This document shows, one piece after another, positions 17,202 to 25,667 of a stretch of 64,000 nucleotides of DNA (within the stretch, counting starts at the first letter, position 1; each line of letters opens with the position of its first letter). Both the position numbers and the translations under genes were made by a program. The DNA comes from UBA2882 sp045542735 (GTDB taxonomy: Bacteria > Bacillota > Clostridia > Lachnospirales > Lachnospiraceae). The notes beneath the pieces were generated by a model. It had not been told where the DNA came from. It worked only from the letters and a program-made list of their open reading frames with translations, and ran no database searches. The stretch lies in assembly GCA_045542735.1 (NCBI GenBank), contig JAZQLQ010000021.1, forward strand, positions 1 to 64,000, in the 5' to 3' direction.

Positions 17202-17230
17202 TTAGTAAAAGTGAACTTTCAGTTTACTAA
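17202..17230 (+). promoter_or_regulatory. Palindromic operator just downstream of pot promoter
   Basis: TTAGTAAA (17202-17209) and TTTACTAA (17223-17230) are perfect inverted arms, with inner AGTGAAC/GTTTACT symmetry. It sits at about +9 to +37 from the expected start, the place for a repressor block, and next to an XRE-cupin regulator gene, so self-control is likely. Confidence 0.65.
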
Positions 17231-17260
17231 TACCTTACGAAGATTAGAAAAGAGGATACA

Positions 17261-17794
17261 ATGGAAATAGGAAAAAAAATCAAGGAATTGCGAGTGATGA
17301 AGGGGCTTACCCAGGAGGAACTGGCAGACCGCTCAGAGTTATCCAAAGGGTTTATTTCCCAGTTGGAGCGTGATTTGACATCACCCTCTATATCGACCCT
17401 GGTAGACATCCTGCAATGTCTGGGTACAGACTTAAAAGAGTTTTTCAGCGATTACGAGGATACACAAGTTGTGTTTAAAAAGACGGATTATTTTGAAAAA
17501 GAAGATCCGGACTTACATAATAAGATTGAGTGGATTATTCCCAATGCTCAAAAAAATATTATGGAACCAATTTTATTGACTATTGAAGAGGATGGTTCCA
17601 CATATCCGGATAATCCTCACGAAGGTGAAGAGTTTGGATATGTTCTTTCGGGAAGTATTGAGATTCACATTGGAAATAAGGTTTATAAGGCGAAGAAACA
17701 TGAGTCGTTCTATTTTATACCCAAGTACAAGCACTTTATAACGTCTAAGTTGGGTGCAAAGATTTTGTGGGTGAGTTCACCGCCAAGTTTTTAG
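17261..17794 (+). CDS. XRE-cupin transcriptional regulator of polyamine uptake
   Basis: 177 residues: a helix-turn-helix of the XRE type at residues 1-62 (LTQEELADRSELSKGFISQLERD) and a C-terminal cupin at about 105-177 (HEGEEFGYVLSGSIEIHIG and HESFYFIPKYKHF). Regulators of this build (PuuR-like) bind a small ligand, often a polyamine, in the cupin and control the neighbouring transporter. It is first in the operon, 22 bases before potA, and the palindrome at 17202-17230 is the likely binding site. AGAGG precedes the ATG. Ligand identity is inferred from context. Confidence 0.88.
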   Translation: MEIGKKIKELRVMKGLTQEELADRSELSKGFISQLERDLTSPSISTLVDILQCLGTDLKEFFSDYEDTQVVFKKTDYFEKEDPDLHNKIEWIIPNAQKNIMEPILLTIEEDGSTYPDNPHEGEEFGYVLSGSIEIHIGNKVYKAKKHESFYFIPKYKHFITSKLGAKILWVSSPPSF

Positions 17795-17816
17795 AGTAAG
17801 AAGGGAGACGCGAAAT

Positions 17817-18866
17817 ATGCGCGATGTATTAATAGAGTTAAAAGGACTTGCCAAGAACTTTGGTAATCAACAGGTATTAAAGGGAATTGATTTGAATATT
17901 CATGAAAATGAGTTTGTTACATTACTGGGACCTTCCGGTTGTGGAAAGACAACAACGCTCCGTATTATTGCAGGATTTGACGATCCCAGCAATGGCGAAG
18001 TGTTATTTGACGGTGTGGATATTACCAAGATTCCTTCCTATAAAAGAGAAGTTAATACCGTTTTCCAGAAATATGCATTGTTTCCCTTTTTAAATGTATA
18101 TGACAATGTAGCATTTGGATTGAACATCAAGAAAATGGATAAGAATCTGATTGAGCATAAGGTGAAAAAGACACTGGAGCTGGTTGGTCTTGCAGGATTT
18201 GAAGAAAGAGATGTGACCAGACTTTCCGGAGGACAACAGCAACGTGTAGCCATTGCCCGTGCCCTTGTCAATGAACCCAAGGTCCTATTGTTGGATGAGC
18301 CTTTGGGTGCTTTGGATGCAAAGCTTCGTAAAGAAATGCAGATTGAGCTTAAAAAGATTCAGAAAGAAGTTGGTATTACCTTCATTTTTGTTACACACGA
18401 TCAGGAGGAGGCGCTCTCTATGTCTGATACCGTTGTGGTAATGAACGAAGGTATCATTCAGCAGGTAGGTACTCCTGAGGATATTTATAATGAGCCGGAA
18501 AACCGGTTTGTAGCAAACTTCATCGGTGAATCCAATATTATAGAGGCGGTTATGATTCGTGATTTATTGGTATCCTTCGATGGATTTGAATTTGAATGTG
18601 TAGATAAAGGATTTAAAGATAATGAAGATGTAGAAGTGGTAATCAGACCGGAGGACATTGATATTGTCAGACCGGAAGAAGCACAGCTTACCGGCGTGGT
18701 TAAGTCTATTGTTTTCAAAGGTGTACACCATGAGATTATTGTAGAAACCAAAGAGCGCGAGTATCTGATACATACAACCGATTATTTTGAACCCGGACTT
18801 TCCGTAGGACTTTCCTTCGAACCGAATGATATTCACGTAATGTATCGCATGGATTGGGTACAGTAG
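17817..18866 (+). CDS. potA: Spermidine/putrescine ABC transporter ATPase
   Basis: 349 residues. Walker A GPSGCGKT at 38-45, signature LSGGQQQR at 136-143, Walker B VLLLDE at 156-161, followed by the H-loop in FVTHDQEEALSMSD. The C-terminal 110 residues form the TOBE-type regulatory domain typical of PotA. It powers the PotB/PotC permease encoded next, and the gene order A-B-C-D is the standard polyamine operon. Confidence 0.95.
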   Translation: MRDVLIELKGLAKNFGNQQVLKGIDLNIHENEFVTLLGPSGCGKTTTLRIIAGFDDPSNGEVLFDGVDITKIPSYKREVNTVFQKYALFPFLNVYDNVAFGLNIKKMDKNLIEHKVKKTLELVGLAGFEERDVTRLSGGQQQRVAIARALVNEPKVLLLDEPLGALDAKLRKEMQIELKKIQKEVGITFIFVTHDQEEALSMSDTVVVMNEGIIQQVGTPEDIYNEPENRFVANFIGESNIIEAVMIRDLLVSFDGFEFECVDKGFKDNEDVEVVIRPEDIDIVRPEEAQLTGVVKSIVFKGVHHEIIVETKEREYLIHTTDYFEPGLSVGLSFEPNDIHVMYRMDWVQ

Positions 18867-18876
18867 GAGAAACAAA

Positions 18877-19704
18877 ATGAGACATTTTACAAAGTTGACC
18901 CGGCCATATCTCATATGGTCCATCATCATGATTATCGTACCGCTTTTGTTAATCGTCTTATATTCCATTACTACCGGCGGGAACGATTTGGTAAATATCC
19001 AATTTACCTTTGACAATTTTAAAAAGATTGCAGAGCCTATTTATCTGGCTGTGTTTACCAAGTCCTTAAAGCTTGGTTTGATATCAGTGGGGATTTGTTT
19101 ACTGGTAGGCTATACTCTGGCATATATCATCAGCCGTTTTGATGAGAAAATTCAGAGTACCTTGGTGCTTTTGGTGACTATCCCTATGTGGATTAATACC
19201 TTACTTCGTACCTATGCATGGATTAGCCTGCTTTCCGATAATGGAGTGATCAATACGCTGTTAAATGCATTGGGCATGGAGAGTGTGACCATGATGTATA
19301 CCGATTTTGCGGTTATTATCGGGTTGGTCAGTGATTTGCTTCCTTTTATGGTGATTCCCATTCACACTTCACTAACCAAGATTGACCGGTCTTTGATAGA
19401 AGCGGCACATGATTTGGGAGCCGATCCTTTTCAAACCTTCTGGCGGGTGACATTTAAAATGTCCATTCCGGGTGTGATTAATGGTATTATTATGACATTT
19501 TTATTGTCTATCTCCACCTTCGTTATTCCCAAATTGCTTGGTGGCGGACAATATATGTTAATCGGTAACTTAATAGAAAATCAGTTTATCTCCGTGGGTA
19601 ACTGGAACTTTGGTAGTGCAATCTCACTCCTGTTGGCAGCAGTTATTCTGTTGGCAATCACATGGATGAAGAAGATTGACAAAGATGAAACGGAGGTGGA
19701 ATAA
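18877..19704 (+). CDS. potB: Spermidine/putrescine ABC transporter permease
   Basis: 275 residues with six predicted membrane helices. The EAA loop is visible as LIEAAHDLGADPFQTFWRVT near residues 171-190, where it contacts the ATPase. It begins ten bases after potA and ends immediately before potC. Together with PotC it forms the membrane channel for polyamines. Confidence 0.93.
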   Translation: MRHFTKLTRPYLIWSIIMIIVPLLLIVLYSITTGGNDLVNIQFTFDNFKKIAEPIYLAVFTKSLKLGLISVGICLLVGYTLAYIISRFDEKIQSTLVLLVTIPMWINTLLRTYAWISLLSDNGVINTLLNALGMESVTMMYTDFAVIIGLVSDLLPFMVIPIHTSLTKIDRSLIEAAHDLGADPFQTFWRVTFKMSIPGVINGIIMTFLLSISTFVIPKLLGGGQYMLIGNLIENQFISVGNWNFGSAISLLLAAVILLAITWMKKIDKDETEVE

Positions 19705-20538
19705 ATGGGTAAAAAAGGAAAAGCTTTTTCTTATATTTATTTAGCGGTCTGTTTTGTATTTTTGTACCTTCCCATTATTGTCATGATGGTATTTTCCTTC
19801 AATTCATCTAAGTCATTGACGAAGATGTCGGGATTTTCCCTTCAGTGGTACAATAACCTGATATCGGACAGTTCCATTATGAAGGCTGTATCGGTATCTG
19901 TTACCATTGCGATTTTGGCAACATTGATTTCCACCATACTTGGGACCATTACAGCTATTGGATTGTCCAAGAGCAGAAAAGTATTAAAAGAAATTATTTT
20001 AAATGTCAACAATATTCCGATTATGAATCCGGATATTGTGACAGCCATCGGTCTGATGATCTTGTTTTCATCCATTAAAATGGAAAAAGGATATATGACC
20101 ATGTTGCTTGCCCACGTGGCATTTTGTACGCCCTATGTGATTACCAGTGTGTATCCGAAGGTGAGAAATCTGGATCCGAACCTGGCAAATGCGGCAATGG
20201 ATTTGGGAGCAACTCCTTTTCAAGCACTGATAAAGGTGATTATTCCCATGTTGAAGGAAGGCATATTTGCAGGTATATTACTGGCGTTTACCATGTCCTT
20301 TGATGATTTCGTGATTTCTTATTTTGTAACAGGAAACGGTGTTCAAAATATTTCGATTATTGTCTACAACATGACCAAACGAACAAATCCGACAATTAAT
20401 GCATTGTCTACCATTGTAGTTTTGGTTATTGCAGTCACTTTGATTTTAGTTAATGTGATTCCTGCAATTGTTAACAATCGAAAAAATAAACTGGCACAAA
20501 AACAGGAAATGATGGCGGAACAGCTTCCGACAGAATAA
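19705..20538 (+). CDS. potC: Spermidine/putrescine ABC transporter permease
   Basis: 277 residues, six membrane helices, EAA-type loop NAAMDLGATPFQALIKV near residues 164-180 and FTMSFDDFVISYF after it, a hallmark of PotC. Its ATG follows the potB stop without a gap and its ribosome binding site (CGGAGGTGG) lies inside potB, so the two are translated together. The C-terminal tail is polar and cytoplasmic. Confidence 0.93.
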   Translation: MGKKGKAFSYIYLAVCFVFLYLPIIVMMVFSFNSSKSLTKMSGFSLQWYNNLISDSSIMKAVSVSVTIAILATLISTILGTITAIGLSKSRKVLKEIILNVNNIPIMNPDIVTAIGLMILFSSIKMEKGYMTMLLAHVAFCTPYVITSVYPKVRNLDPNLANAAMDLGATPFQALIKVIIPMLKEGIFAGILLAFTMSFDDFVISYFVTGNGVQNISIIVYNMTKRTNPTINALSTIVVLVIAVTLILVNVIPAIVNNRKNKLAQKQEMMAEQLPTE

Positions 20539-20562
20539 AATACATAGAAAGAGGAGAATGAG

Positions 20563-21609
20563 ATGAAAAAAATCATTAGCTTATTACTTTGCACCGTATT
20601 GTGTGCATCCATGCTTGTAGGTTGCGGTGGAAGTGACAAAAAAACATTAAAAGTATATAGCTGTGGAGAATATATTGACCCCAGCCTTTTAACAAAATTT
20701 GAAGAAGAGTTTGATTGTAAAGTTGTTTATGAGACCTTTGATTCTAATGAGACTATGTATACCAAGATTCAAAGTGGGGAGCATTATGACATTTTGGTTC
20801 CCTCCGATTATATGATTGAGCGTCTCATTGTGGAAGATGGTTTGCAGCCTTTGGACTGGTCTAAGATTCCCAATGCAAGCGGACTGAATCCGGAAATTAT
20901 GGGACTTGCATATGATGAAAACAATACCTATTCGGCACCTTTCTTTGTAGGTACTGTCGGAATTCTTTATGACACAACAGTTGTGGATGAAGCAGACCTT
21001 GCACAAGGATGGGATATTTTAAAAAATACCAAATATGCAGATAATGTGTATATGTATGATTCAGAGAGAGATTCCTTTATGATTGCTTTAAAAGCATTGG
21101 GATATTCCATGAATACTACAGATAAGGCAGAGATTGAAGAAGCATACAATTGGCTGATTGAACAACGTGATACCATGAATCCTGTCTATGCAGGAGATGA
21201 TGTCATCGATAACATGATTTCCGGCAATAAAGCCATGGCAGTTGTGTATTCCGGTGACGGAGCCTATATTATGGCTGAAAATCCCAATATGAATTATTTT
21301 GAGCCCACACAGGGAACCAATGAGTGGGTAGATGCAATGGTTATTACCAAAGATAGTACAGAAGTAGATTTGGCACATGCATACATTAATTTTATGTTGG
21401 ATCCGGAAAATGCATATGCAAATTCTCTTCATGTAGGTTATACTTCTCCTATAAAGGAAGTTGCAGATCAGTTGGCAGTAGAAGAGTATGCAGGTATTGA
21501 TGCATATGTTCCTGTATTCGGTGGAGAAAATAATGAAGTGTTCCGTTATCAGGAGACAGAGACTAAACAGTATTTTGCGGATATGTGGACAAAAGTAAAA
21601 GCATACTAG
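20563..21609 (+). CDS. potD: Polyamine-binding lipoprotein of the ABC transporter
   Basis: 348 residues with a lipoprotein signal: positively charged start, hydrophobic core and LVGC with the lipid-anchored Cys21. The mature part begins KTLKVYSCGEYIDPSLLTKF and holds the periplasmic-binding-protein type II pattern of PotD (YDILVPSDYMIERL near residue 82, SAPFFVGTVGILYD near 125, DAMVITKDS near 257). It captures spermidine or putrescine outside the membrane. AGAGGAG precedes the ATG. Confidence 0.93.
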   Translation: MKKIISLLLCTVLCASMLVGCGGSDKKTLKVYSCGEYIDPSLLTKFEEEFDCKVVYETFDSNETMYTKIQSGEHYDILVPSDYMIERLIVEDGLQPLDWSKIPNASGLNPEIMGLAYDENNTYSAPFFVGTVGILYDTTVVDEADLAQGWDILKNTKYADNVYMYDSERDSFMIALKALGYSMNTTDKAEIEEAYNWLIEQRDTMNPVYAGDDVIDNMISGNKAMAVVYSGDGAYIMAENPNMNYFEPTQGTNEWVDAMVITKDSTEVDLAHAYINFMLDPENAYANSLHVGYTSPIKEVADQLAVEEYAGIDAYVPVFGGENNEVFRYQETETKQYFADMWTKVKAY

Positions 21610-21633
21610 TGAATAAAAGATAATGGAGGAATA

Positions 21634-22047
21634 ATGATGGATTTTTTGAGTAAGGTATCAGCAAAAGCAAATGAGACATTTCAGACCATTAAGGAAAGTG
21701 AAGTAACGAAGAAAGCGAAAAGCTACGCAGGCATTCCGGCACTTCAGGTACAGGTTGGTAAATGTGAAAGCCAGATTAAAAAGGCCTATGAAGAGATTGG
21801 TAAAGCTTATTTTGAAGCACATGCAGATGAGCAGGGCGGAGATTATGAAGAGCAATTTACCATCATTAAAGACGCACAGAAAAAAATTGGTCAGTTGAAA
21901 GCAGAGATTGAAGAGAAGAAAAGCTATGGAGAAGATGTAGAGGATGTGAATGAGAAGTCCGTGAACATTGAAAAGGTTTGTCCCATTTGTGGCAGAAGTG
22001 TTCCGGAAGAATCTGCATTTTGCAGTATCTGCGGACATCAGTTCTAA
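21634..22047 (+). CDS. Zinc-ribbon protein with coiled-coil N terminus
   Basis: 137 residues. The first 100 are helical and charged, likely a coiled coil; the C terminus holds two CxxC pairs (CPICGR and CSICGHQF), a zinc ribbon at about residues 114-134. It begins 25 bases after potD and GGAGG precedes two consecutive ATG codons (21634 or 21637), so it may be read from the pot transcript; a link to polyamines is not implied. Such proteins are common in Clostridia and unexplained. A terminator follows. Confidence 0.75.
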   Translation: MMDFLSKVSAKANETFQTIKESEVTKKAKSYAGIPALQVQVGKCESQIKKAYEEIGKAYFEAHADEQGGDYEEQFTIIKDAQKKIGQLKAEIEEKKSYGEDVEDVNEKSVNIEKVCPICGRSVPEESAFCSICGHQF

Positions 22048-22073
22048 ATCTTACAATGAAGCTTAAAAATGAG

Positions 22074-22110
22074 AGCCCCGGTTCTATATCAGAATCGGGG
22101 CTTTATTTTA
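22074..22110. terminator. Bidirectional terminator
   Basis: AGCCCCGGTTCT (22074-22085) pairs with AGAATCGGGGCT (22091-22102), followed by a T-rich stretch; the A-rich flank on the other side lets it serve prs too. Confidence 0.85.
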
Positions 22111-23292
22111 TACTTCTTTGTTTTTGTATTTGTTGAGTAAGCGCTGGATGCGGTCGCTGGGATTCAGTAAATCACTGATAGAAGCATCGTGATTTAATGT
22201 GTCAATGATATATGCAATATATTTGCTCATATCGCAGTTGATATAATAAGGTCTCTCAAGCAATTCGGGTGTCTGATAAATCAAGTTGGTTGTGAGGATG
22301 TCATCAATAATGCCTTCCTCATAAGCCTGATCGAATTTTTTCAAACCGTTTGTAAACAAACCGAAGGTTGCACAGATGAAAATACGTCCTGCTTTACGTT
22401 TCTTTAATGCAGCAGCAACTTCCAATACGCTCTCGCCGGAAGAAATCATATCATCTACTACGATGATATCTTTGCCTTCTACGCTGGCACCAAGGAACTC
22501 GTGGGCAACGATAGGATTACGTCCGTCTACGATACGTGTGTAATCTCTTCTCTTGTAGAACATACCCATATCCAGACCAAGTACATTGGCAATATAGATT
22601 GCACGGCTCATACCGCCTTCATCGGGGCTGACAACCATCATGTGATCAGAATCAATAGTCAAATCGTTTACATGGGAAAGAAGACCTTTGATAAACTGGT
22701 AAGCCGGTTGTACAGTCTCGAATCCGTTTAAGGGGATAGCATTTTGTACACGGGCATCATGTGCATCGAAAGTGATAATATTATCAACTCCCATGCTTAC
22801 CAATTCCTGAAGTGCCAAAGCACAGTCCAAGGACTCGCGGCTACTTCTCTTGTGCTGTCTGCTTTCATATAAGAAAGGCATGATAACGGTAATACGTCTT
22901 GCTTTTCCGCCTACGGCAGCGATGATACGTTTCAGATCCTGAAAATGATCATCGGGAGACATATGGTTGGCATGTCCGCACAAGGAATATGTCAGGGAAT
23001 AGTTTGTAACATCTGCAAGCAGGTATAAATCGTTTCCGCGGACGGATTCTAAAATCATACCTTTTGCTTCACCGGAACCAAAACGGGGTACTTTTGTTTT
23101 GATCAGGTAAGAGTCTCTTTGATAGCCTTTGAATGCAAGGCTGTCTTTGTGAGCGTTTTCACGCTCGGTACGCCAATCAACCAGATAGTTGTCGACCTTT
23201 TCTCCCAAAGACTTGCAGCCTTCTAAGGAGATAATTCCCAAGGAACCTACGGGAATTGTTTCCAGGTTTCTCAATTCTTCACGTTTGGACAT
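22108..23292 (-). CDS. prs: Ribose-phosphate pyrophosphokinase (long clostridial form)
   Basis: 394 residues, compared with about 315 for the usual bacterial enzyme; the long form is frequent in Clostridia. It makes PRPP from ribose 5-phosphate and ATP. Visible motifs: MPFLYESRQHKRSSRESL near residue 140, FDAHDARVQNAIPLNGFE near 175, and the PRPP loop IIVVDDMISSGES near residue 276. The extra N-terminal segment (about 70 residues) precedes the catalytic core. It is last in the dnaD - loader - prs operon, 22 bases after the loader gene. Confidence 0.9.
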   Translation of the reverse strand: MSKREELRNLETIPVGSLGIISLEGCKSLGEKVDNYLVDWRTERENAHKDSLAFKGYQRDSYLIKTKVPRFGSGEAKGMILESVRGNDLYLLADVTNYSLTYSLCGHANHMSPDDHFQDLKRIIAAVGGKARRITVIMPFLYESRQHKRSSRESLDCALALQELVSMGVDNIITFDAHDARVQNAIPLNGFETVQPAYQFIKGLLSHVNDLTIDSDHMMVVSPDEGGMSRAIYIANVLGLDMGMFYKRRDYTRIVDGRNPIVAHEFLGASVEGKDIIVVDDMISSGESVLEVAAALKKRKAGRIFICATFGLFTNGLKKFDQAYEEGIIDDILTTNLIYQTPELLERPYYINCDMSKYIAYIIDTLNHDASISDLLNPSDRIQRLLNKYKNKEV

Positions 23293-23314
23293 GATGAATG
23301 ATCCTCACTTTCTC

Positions 23315-24280
23315 TTATCTTGAAAATTTCTTTAGCATTCGAATATCTCGTCCCTCAAATTTACAAAAAGTAAAATGACTGCTGACGCGGGAGAAAATGC
23401 GCTCCGAATAGCGTCTGCTTAGTTCATCTAAAGTCAGGTTCGTCGAAATCAGAGTGGCTTTCTTTTGCATATCCCGATTGTTTAAGCAGGTGAATAAGTC
23501 GGCTTTTACTCTTTCGCTGATTGCCTCTGTTCCCAGATCATCAATAATCAAAAGATCACATTGATGGATGTTATCCATAAAGGAAAAATAAGCATCCTTA
23601 TCATCTTGGAAGCGGAGATCCACCAGATTTTTAAATAATTTATCTGCGCTGCAATAGATGACAGAAAAGCCTTTTTCCATCAATTCTTTGGCAACGCAAC
23701 AGGATAGAAAAGTTTTACCAGTACCCACATTACCATAAAATACAAGATTTTGGTAGTCCGAGTTGAAATTTCTTATAAAATTTTTTGCAATATTCAATGA
23801 GTTGGAATAGGAAGAAGCCTCTTCTTCATTGAAATATTCAAAAGAAAGAGTATCAAAGTTCTGTGCGGCGATTAAATCGTAGATACCTGATTGTTCAAAT
23901 AAAAGACGGGTTTGAGCTTCGACAAAACAAGTACATTTGGTACGGGTCTCAGGAAGAAAACCGGTGTCCTTACATTTGGGACACGAAAAAATCGGATTCA
24001 GATAATCAGCAGGATATCCGGCATCTGTAAGCATACGATTGCGTCCGGCAATCAGAACTTCCTCCTGTGCCTGCAATACAGAGAGAGTTGCGGTATCGCC
24101 GCTAAGTCTTGCGTGCATTCGTTGCATACGAAGGGCGCGCAGCTCCTTTTCGGCTTCGCAATAGGCAGGAAGCTTGCTCCGGATTTCTTCGGTGCGCTCC
24201 ATTTGTACGCGGTGATTGTCCAGACGGATAGCATCCAGCTGTTCTGTAATGGAGTTGAATTGTTTATTGCTTAAACCCAT
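23315..24280 (-). CDS. DnaI/DnaC-type helicase loader (AAA+ ATPase)
   Basis: 321 residues. N-terminal helical part (1-95), then a zinc site built from Cys100, Cys103, Cys116 and Cys118 (CPKC ... CTC), as in Bacillus DnaI, followed by the AAA+ domain with Walker A GNVGTGKT at 183-190 and Walker B LLIIDDLG near 240. Such proteins load the DnaB-type helicase ring. It lies 24 bases downstream of dnaD, so the operon encodes two primosome components. Symbol dnaI or dnaC would both be defensible. Confidence 0.88.
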   Translation of the reverse strand: MGLSNKQFNSITEQLDAIRLDNHRVQMERTEEIRSKLPAYCEAEKELRALRMQRMHARLSGDTATLSVLQAQEEVLIAGRNRMLTDAGYPADYLNPIFSCPKCKDTGFLPETRTKCTCFVEAQTRLLFEQSGIYDLIAAQNFDTLSFEYFNEEEASSYSNSLNIAKNFIRNFNSDYQNLVFYGNVGTGKTFLSCCVAKELMEKGFSVIYCSADKLFKNLVDLRFQDDKDAYFSFMDNIHQCDLLIIDDLGTEAISERVKADLFTCLNNRDMQKKATLISTNLTLDELSRRYSERIFSRVSSHFTFCKFEGRDIRMLKKFSR

Positions 24281-24304
24281 ATGGTTACCTCGTTATGGTA
24301 TGTA

Positions 24305-25381
24305 CTAATTGCTTAATAACATTTTTTCAAGAGCATCATAGTCATAAGAACGTTGTTCAAAATCGTTAAAGCCGCCCTCTTTTTTGCCGGATGCAGGTGC
24401 TTTCTGATGAGAAGCATCCAGAGCCTCAATATCTTTTAGATTTTTGACTTTTGCATCGTGCCACTTGGTCAAGATGGCATTGGCATAAGGGAAACGGTTG
24501 TGATCGGTAGCCAGTACAGCGCGTTCACAAGCGTTTAAGATGACTTCTGCAGAAAAACCAAATTCGGAAATCCACTTTTTGATATAAGCAACTTCCGGCT
24601 CTGTAGGCTCGGAGCTTTTTCCCAGCGCACGCATGATGCTATAAACCTGTTTGTCATATTTGGTAGTACGCAACTTTGCCTGACGGACGGTTACAATGTG
24701 AGCTTCTGCCCAGTCAATGGCTACTTTCTCCATATAAGAAAATTGCTTTTTACCTCTGCCGACACAATATTGGATCAGATAATCAATTAAGTCGGTAGAA
24801 AAGCCCAATGTATCATATATAAATAAGAGTGTCTCCAAGTCGCTACGGGACAGCATTTTTCCTGTATACTGCTCAGCGATGAAGATAATCTGGGATGTCT
24901 CATTATTGTTTTGGAAAGCTGCCAAATCATCCGCAGTAAAAGGGGTTTTGGCAGGTGCTGTGTGTGCTGTAACTGCTTTACCGGACCGGCTGTTGGTAGA
25001 AGTAGTGTCTGCAGACGCCGGAATCGGTGTGTTGATAGCAGCCAATTTGGGAGTAAAGGACACAATTTCAGCTTTGGGTGTCAATGAGGGAAAGGGGAGT
25101 ACGTGTACCGCCTTTAAGTTCTGCTCACTGTCATAATCCAAGGAAAGTAACTTTTGTTTCTCCCAATAACGGAGTGCACGCAATACATCCTTTTCTGTAT
25201 AATTGAAACGATCTGCAATATCAGAAATGCTAAAGGGCAGATTGGCCCCTGTCATACGAATCAAATACAAATAAATCTTAACCTGCGCATCATTGGCAGA
25301 TACCATATATTCATCAATAAACTGATTGGAAATCACGGTGGCGTTGAGACCGTGCTCCTGATAAATGGTTAATTGAGACAT
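24305..25381 (-). CDS. dnaD: DnaD domain replication initiation protein
   Basis: 358 residues. The N-terminal part (1-90) is a winged-helix (FSISDIADRFNYTEKDVLRALRYW). Two copies of the DnaD/DnaB_2-type C-terminal helical domain follow, near residues 155-225 and 240-310, the second with KKWISEFGFSAEVILNACE. This is the primosome organiser that precedes helicase loading. The start at 25381 has AGGTG upstream, and an extended -10 lies at 25420-25425. A DnaA-box cluster lies further upstream. Confidence 0.85.
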   Translation of the reverse strand: MSQLTIYQEHGLNATVISNQFIDEYMVSANDAQVKIYLYLIRMTGANLPFSISDIADRFNYTEKDVLRALRYWEKQKLLSLDYDSEQNLKAVHVLPFPSLTPKAEIVSFTPKLAAINTPIPASADTTSTNSRSGKAVTAHTAPAKTPFTADDLAAFQNNNETSQIIFIAEQYTGKMLSRSDLETLLFIYDTLGFSTDLIDYLIQYCVGRGKKQFSYMEKVAIDWAEAHIVTVRQAKLRTTKYDKQVYSIMRALGKSSEPTEPEVAYIKKWISEFGFSAEVILNACERAVLATDHNRFPYANAILTKWHDAKVKNLKDIEALDASHQKAPASGKKEGGFNDFEQRSYDYDALEKMLLSN

Positions 25382-25419
25382 CTTATCACCTGTTTTTCAA
25401 ATTCTTTAAAGCAAGTGAA

Positions 25420-25425
25420 AGTATA
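25420..25425 (-). promoter_or_regulatory. Extended -10 of dnaD promoter
   Basis: On the minus strand the sequence TGCTATACT ends at 25420, giving an extended -10 (TATACT at 25425-25420) about 40 bases before the dnaD start. The -35 is poor, which suits an activator- or DnaA-controlled promoter. Confidence 0.45.
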
Positions 25426-25504
25426 GCACATCCGAGCCCAAAATGGAATAGTGATTTTTGCGCAAAACCGCATAAACACTGGGTTTGTGGGCGTTTTTGA
25501 AAAA

Positions 25505-25667
25505 TGTGGATAATGTGGATAACCGGTACACATAATGTAAAATTTTTGTCGATAAAGTGCGCGTGTCGCAGTAATTTTCAACATGTTGAAAAAATATTAT
25601 GTAAACTAAAATATCCACAATCTAAAGTGAGTAACTTTCGCTTTAAAAATGTGGATATTGTGGATAA
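25505..25667. promoter_or_regulatory. DnaA-box cluster upstream of dnaD
   Basis: Five 9-mers match the DnaA box TTATCCACA (or its complement TGTGGATAA) fully or with one change: 25505-25513, 25514-25522 and 25659-25667 exactly; 25650-25658 (TGTGGATAT) and 25611-25619 (ATATCCACA) with one change. Boxes 1-2 and 4-5 are directly adjacent head-to-tail pairs. The region is AT-rich and contains the palindrome at 25575-25592. The stretch 25382-25667 holds no gene. It could bind DnaA to control dnaD or to titrate DnaA; no dnaA or dnaN lies nearby, so it is not evidently the origin. Confidence 0.7.
25575..25592. repeat. Perfect 18-bp palindrome
   Basis: TTTTCAACATGTTGAAAA, symmetrical around 25583/25584, in the middle of the DnaA-box region. 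Suits a dimeric regulator; function unknown. Confidence 0.6.

Noticed and set aside
25505..25667. Chromosomal origin oriC
   Set aside because: DnaA boxes fit, but dnaA, dnaN, rpmH and rnpA are absent and the gene strands do not diverge from this point.
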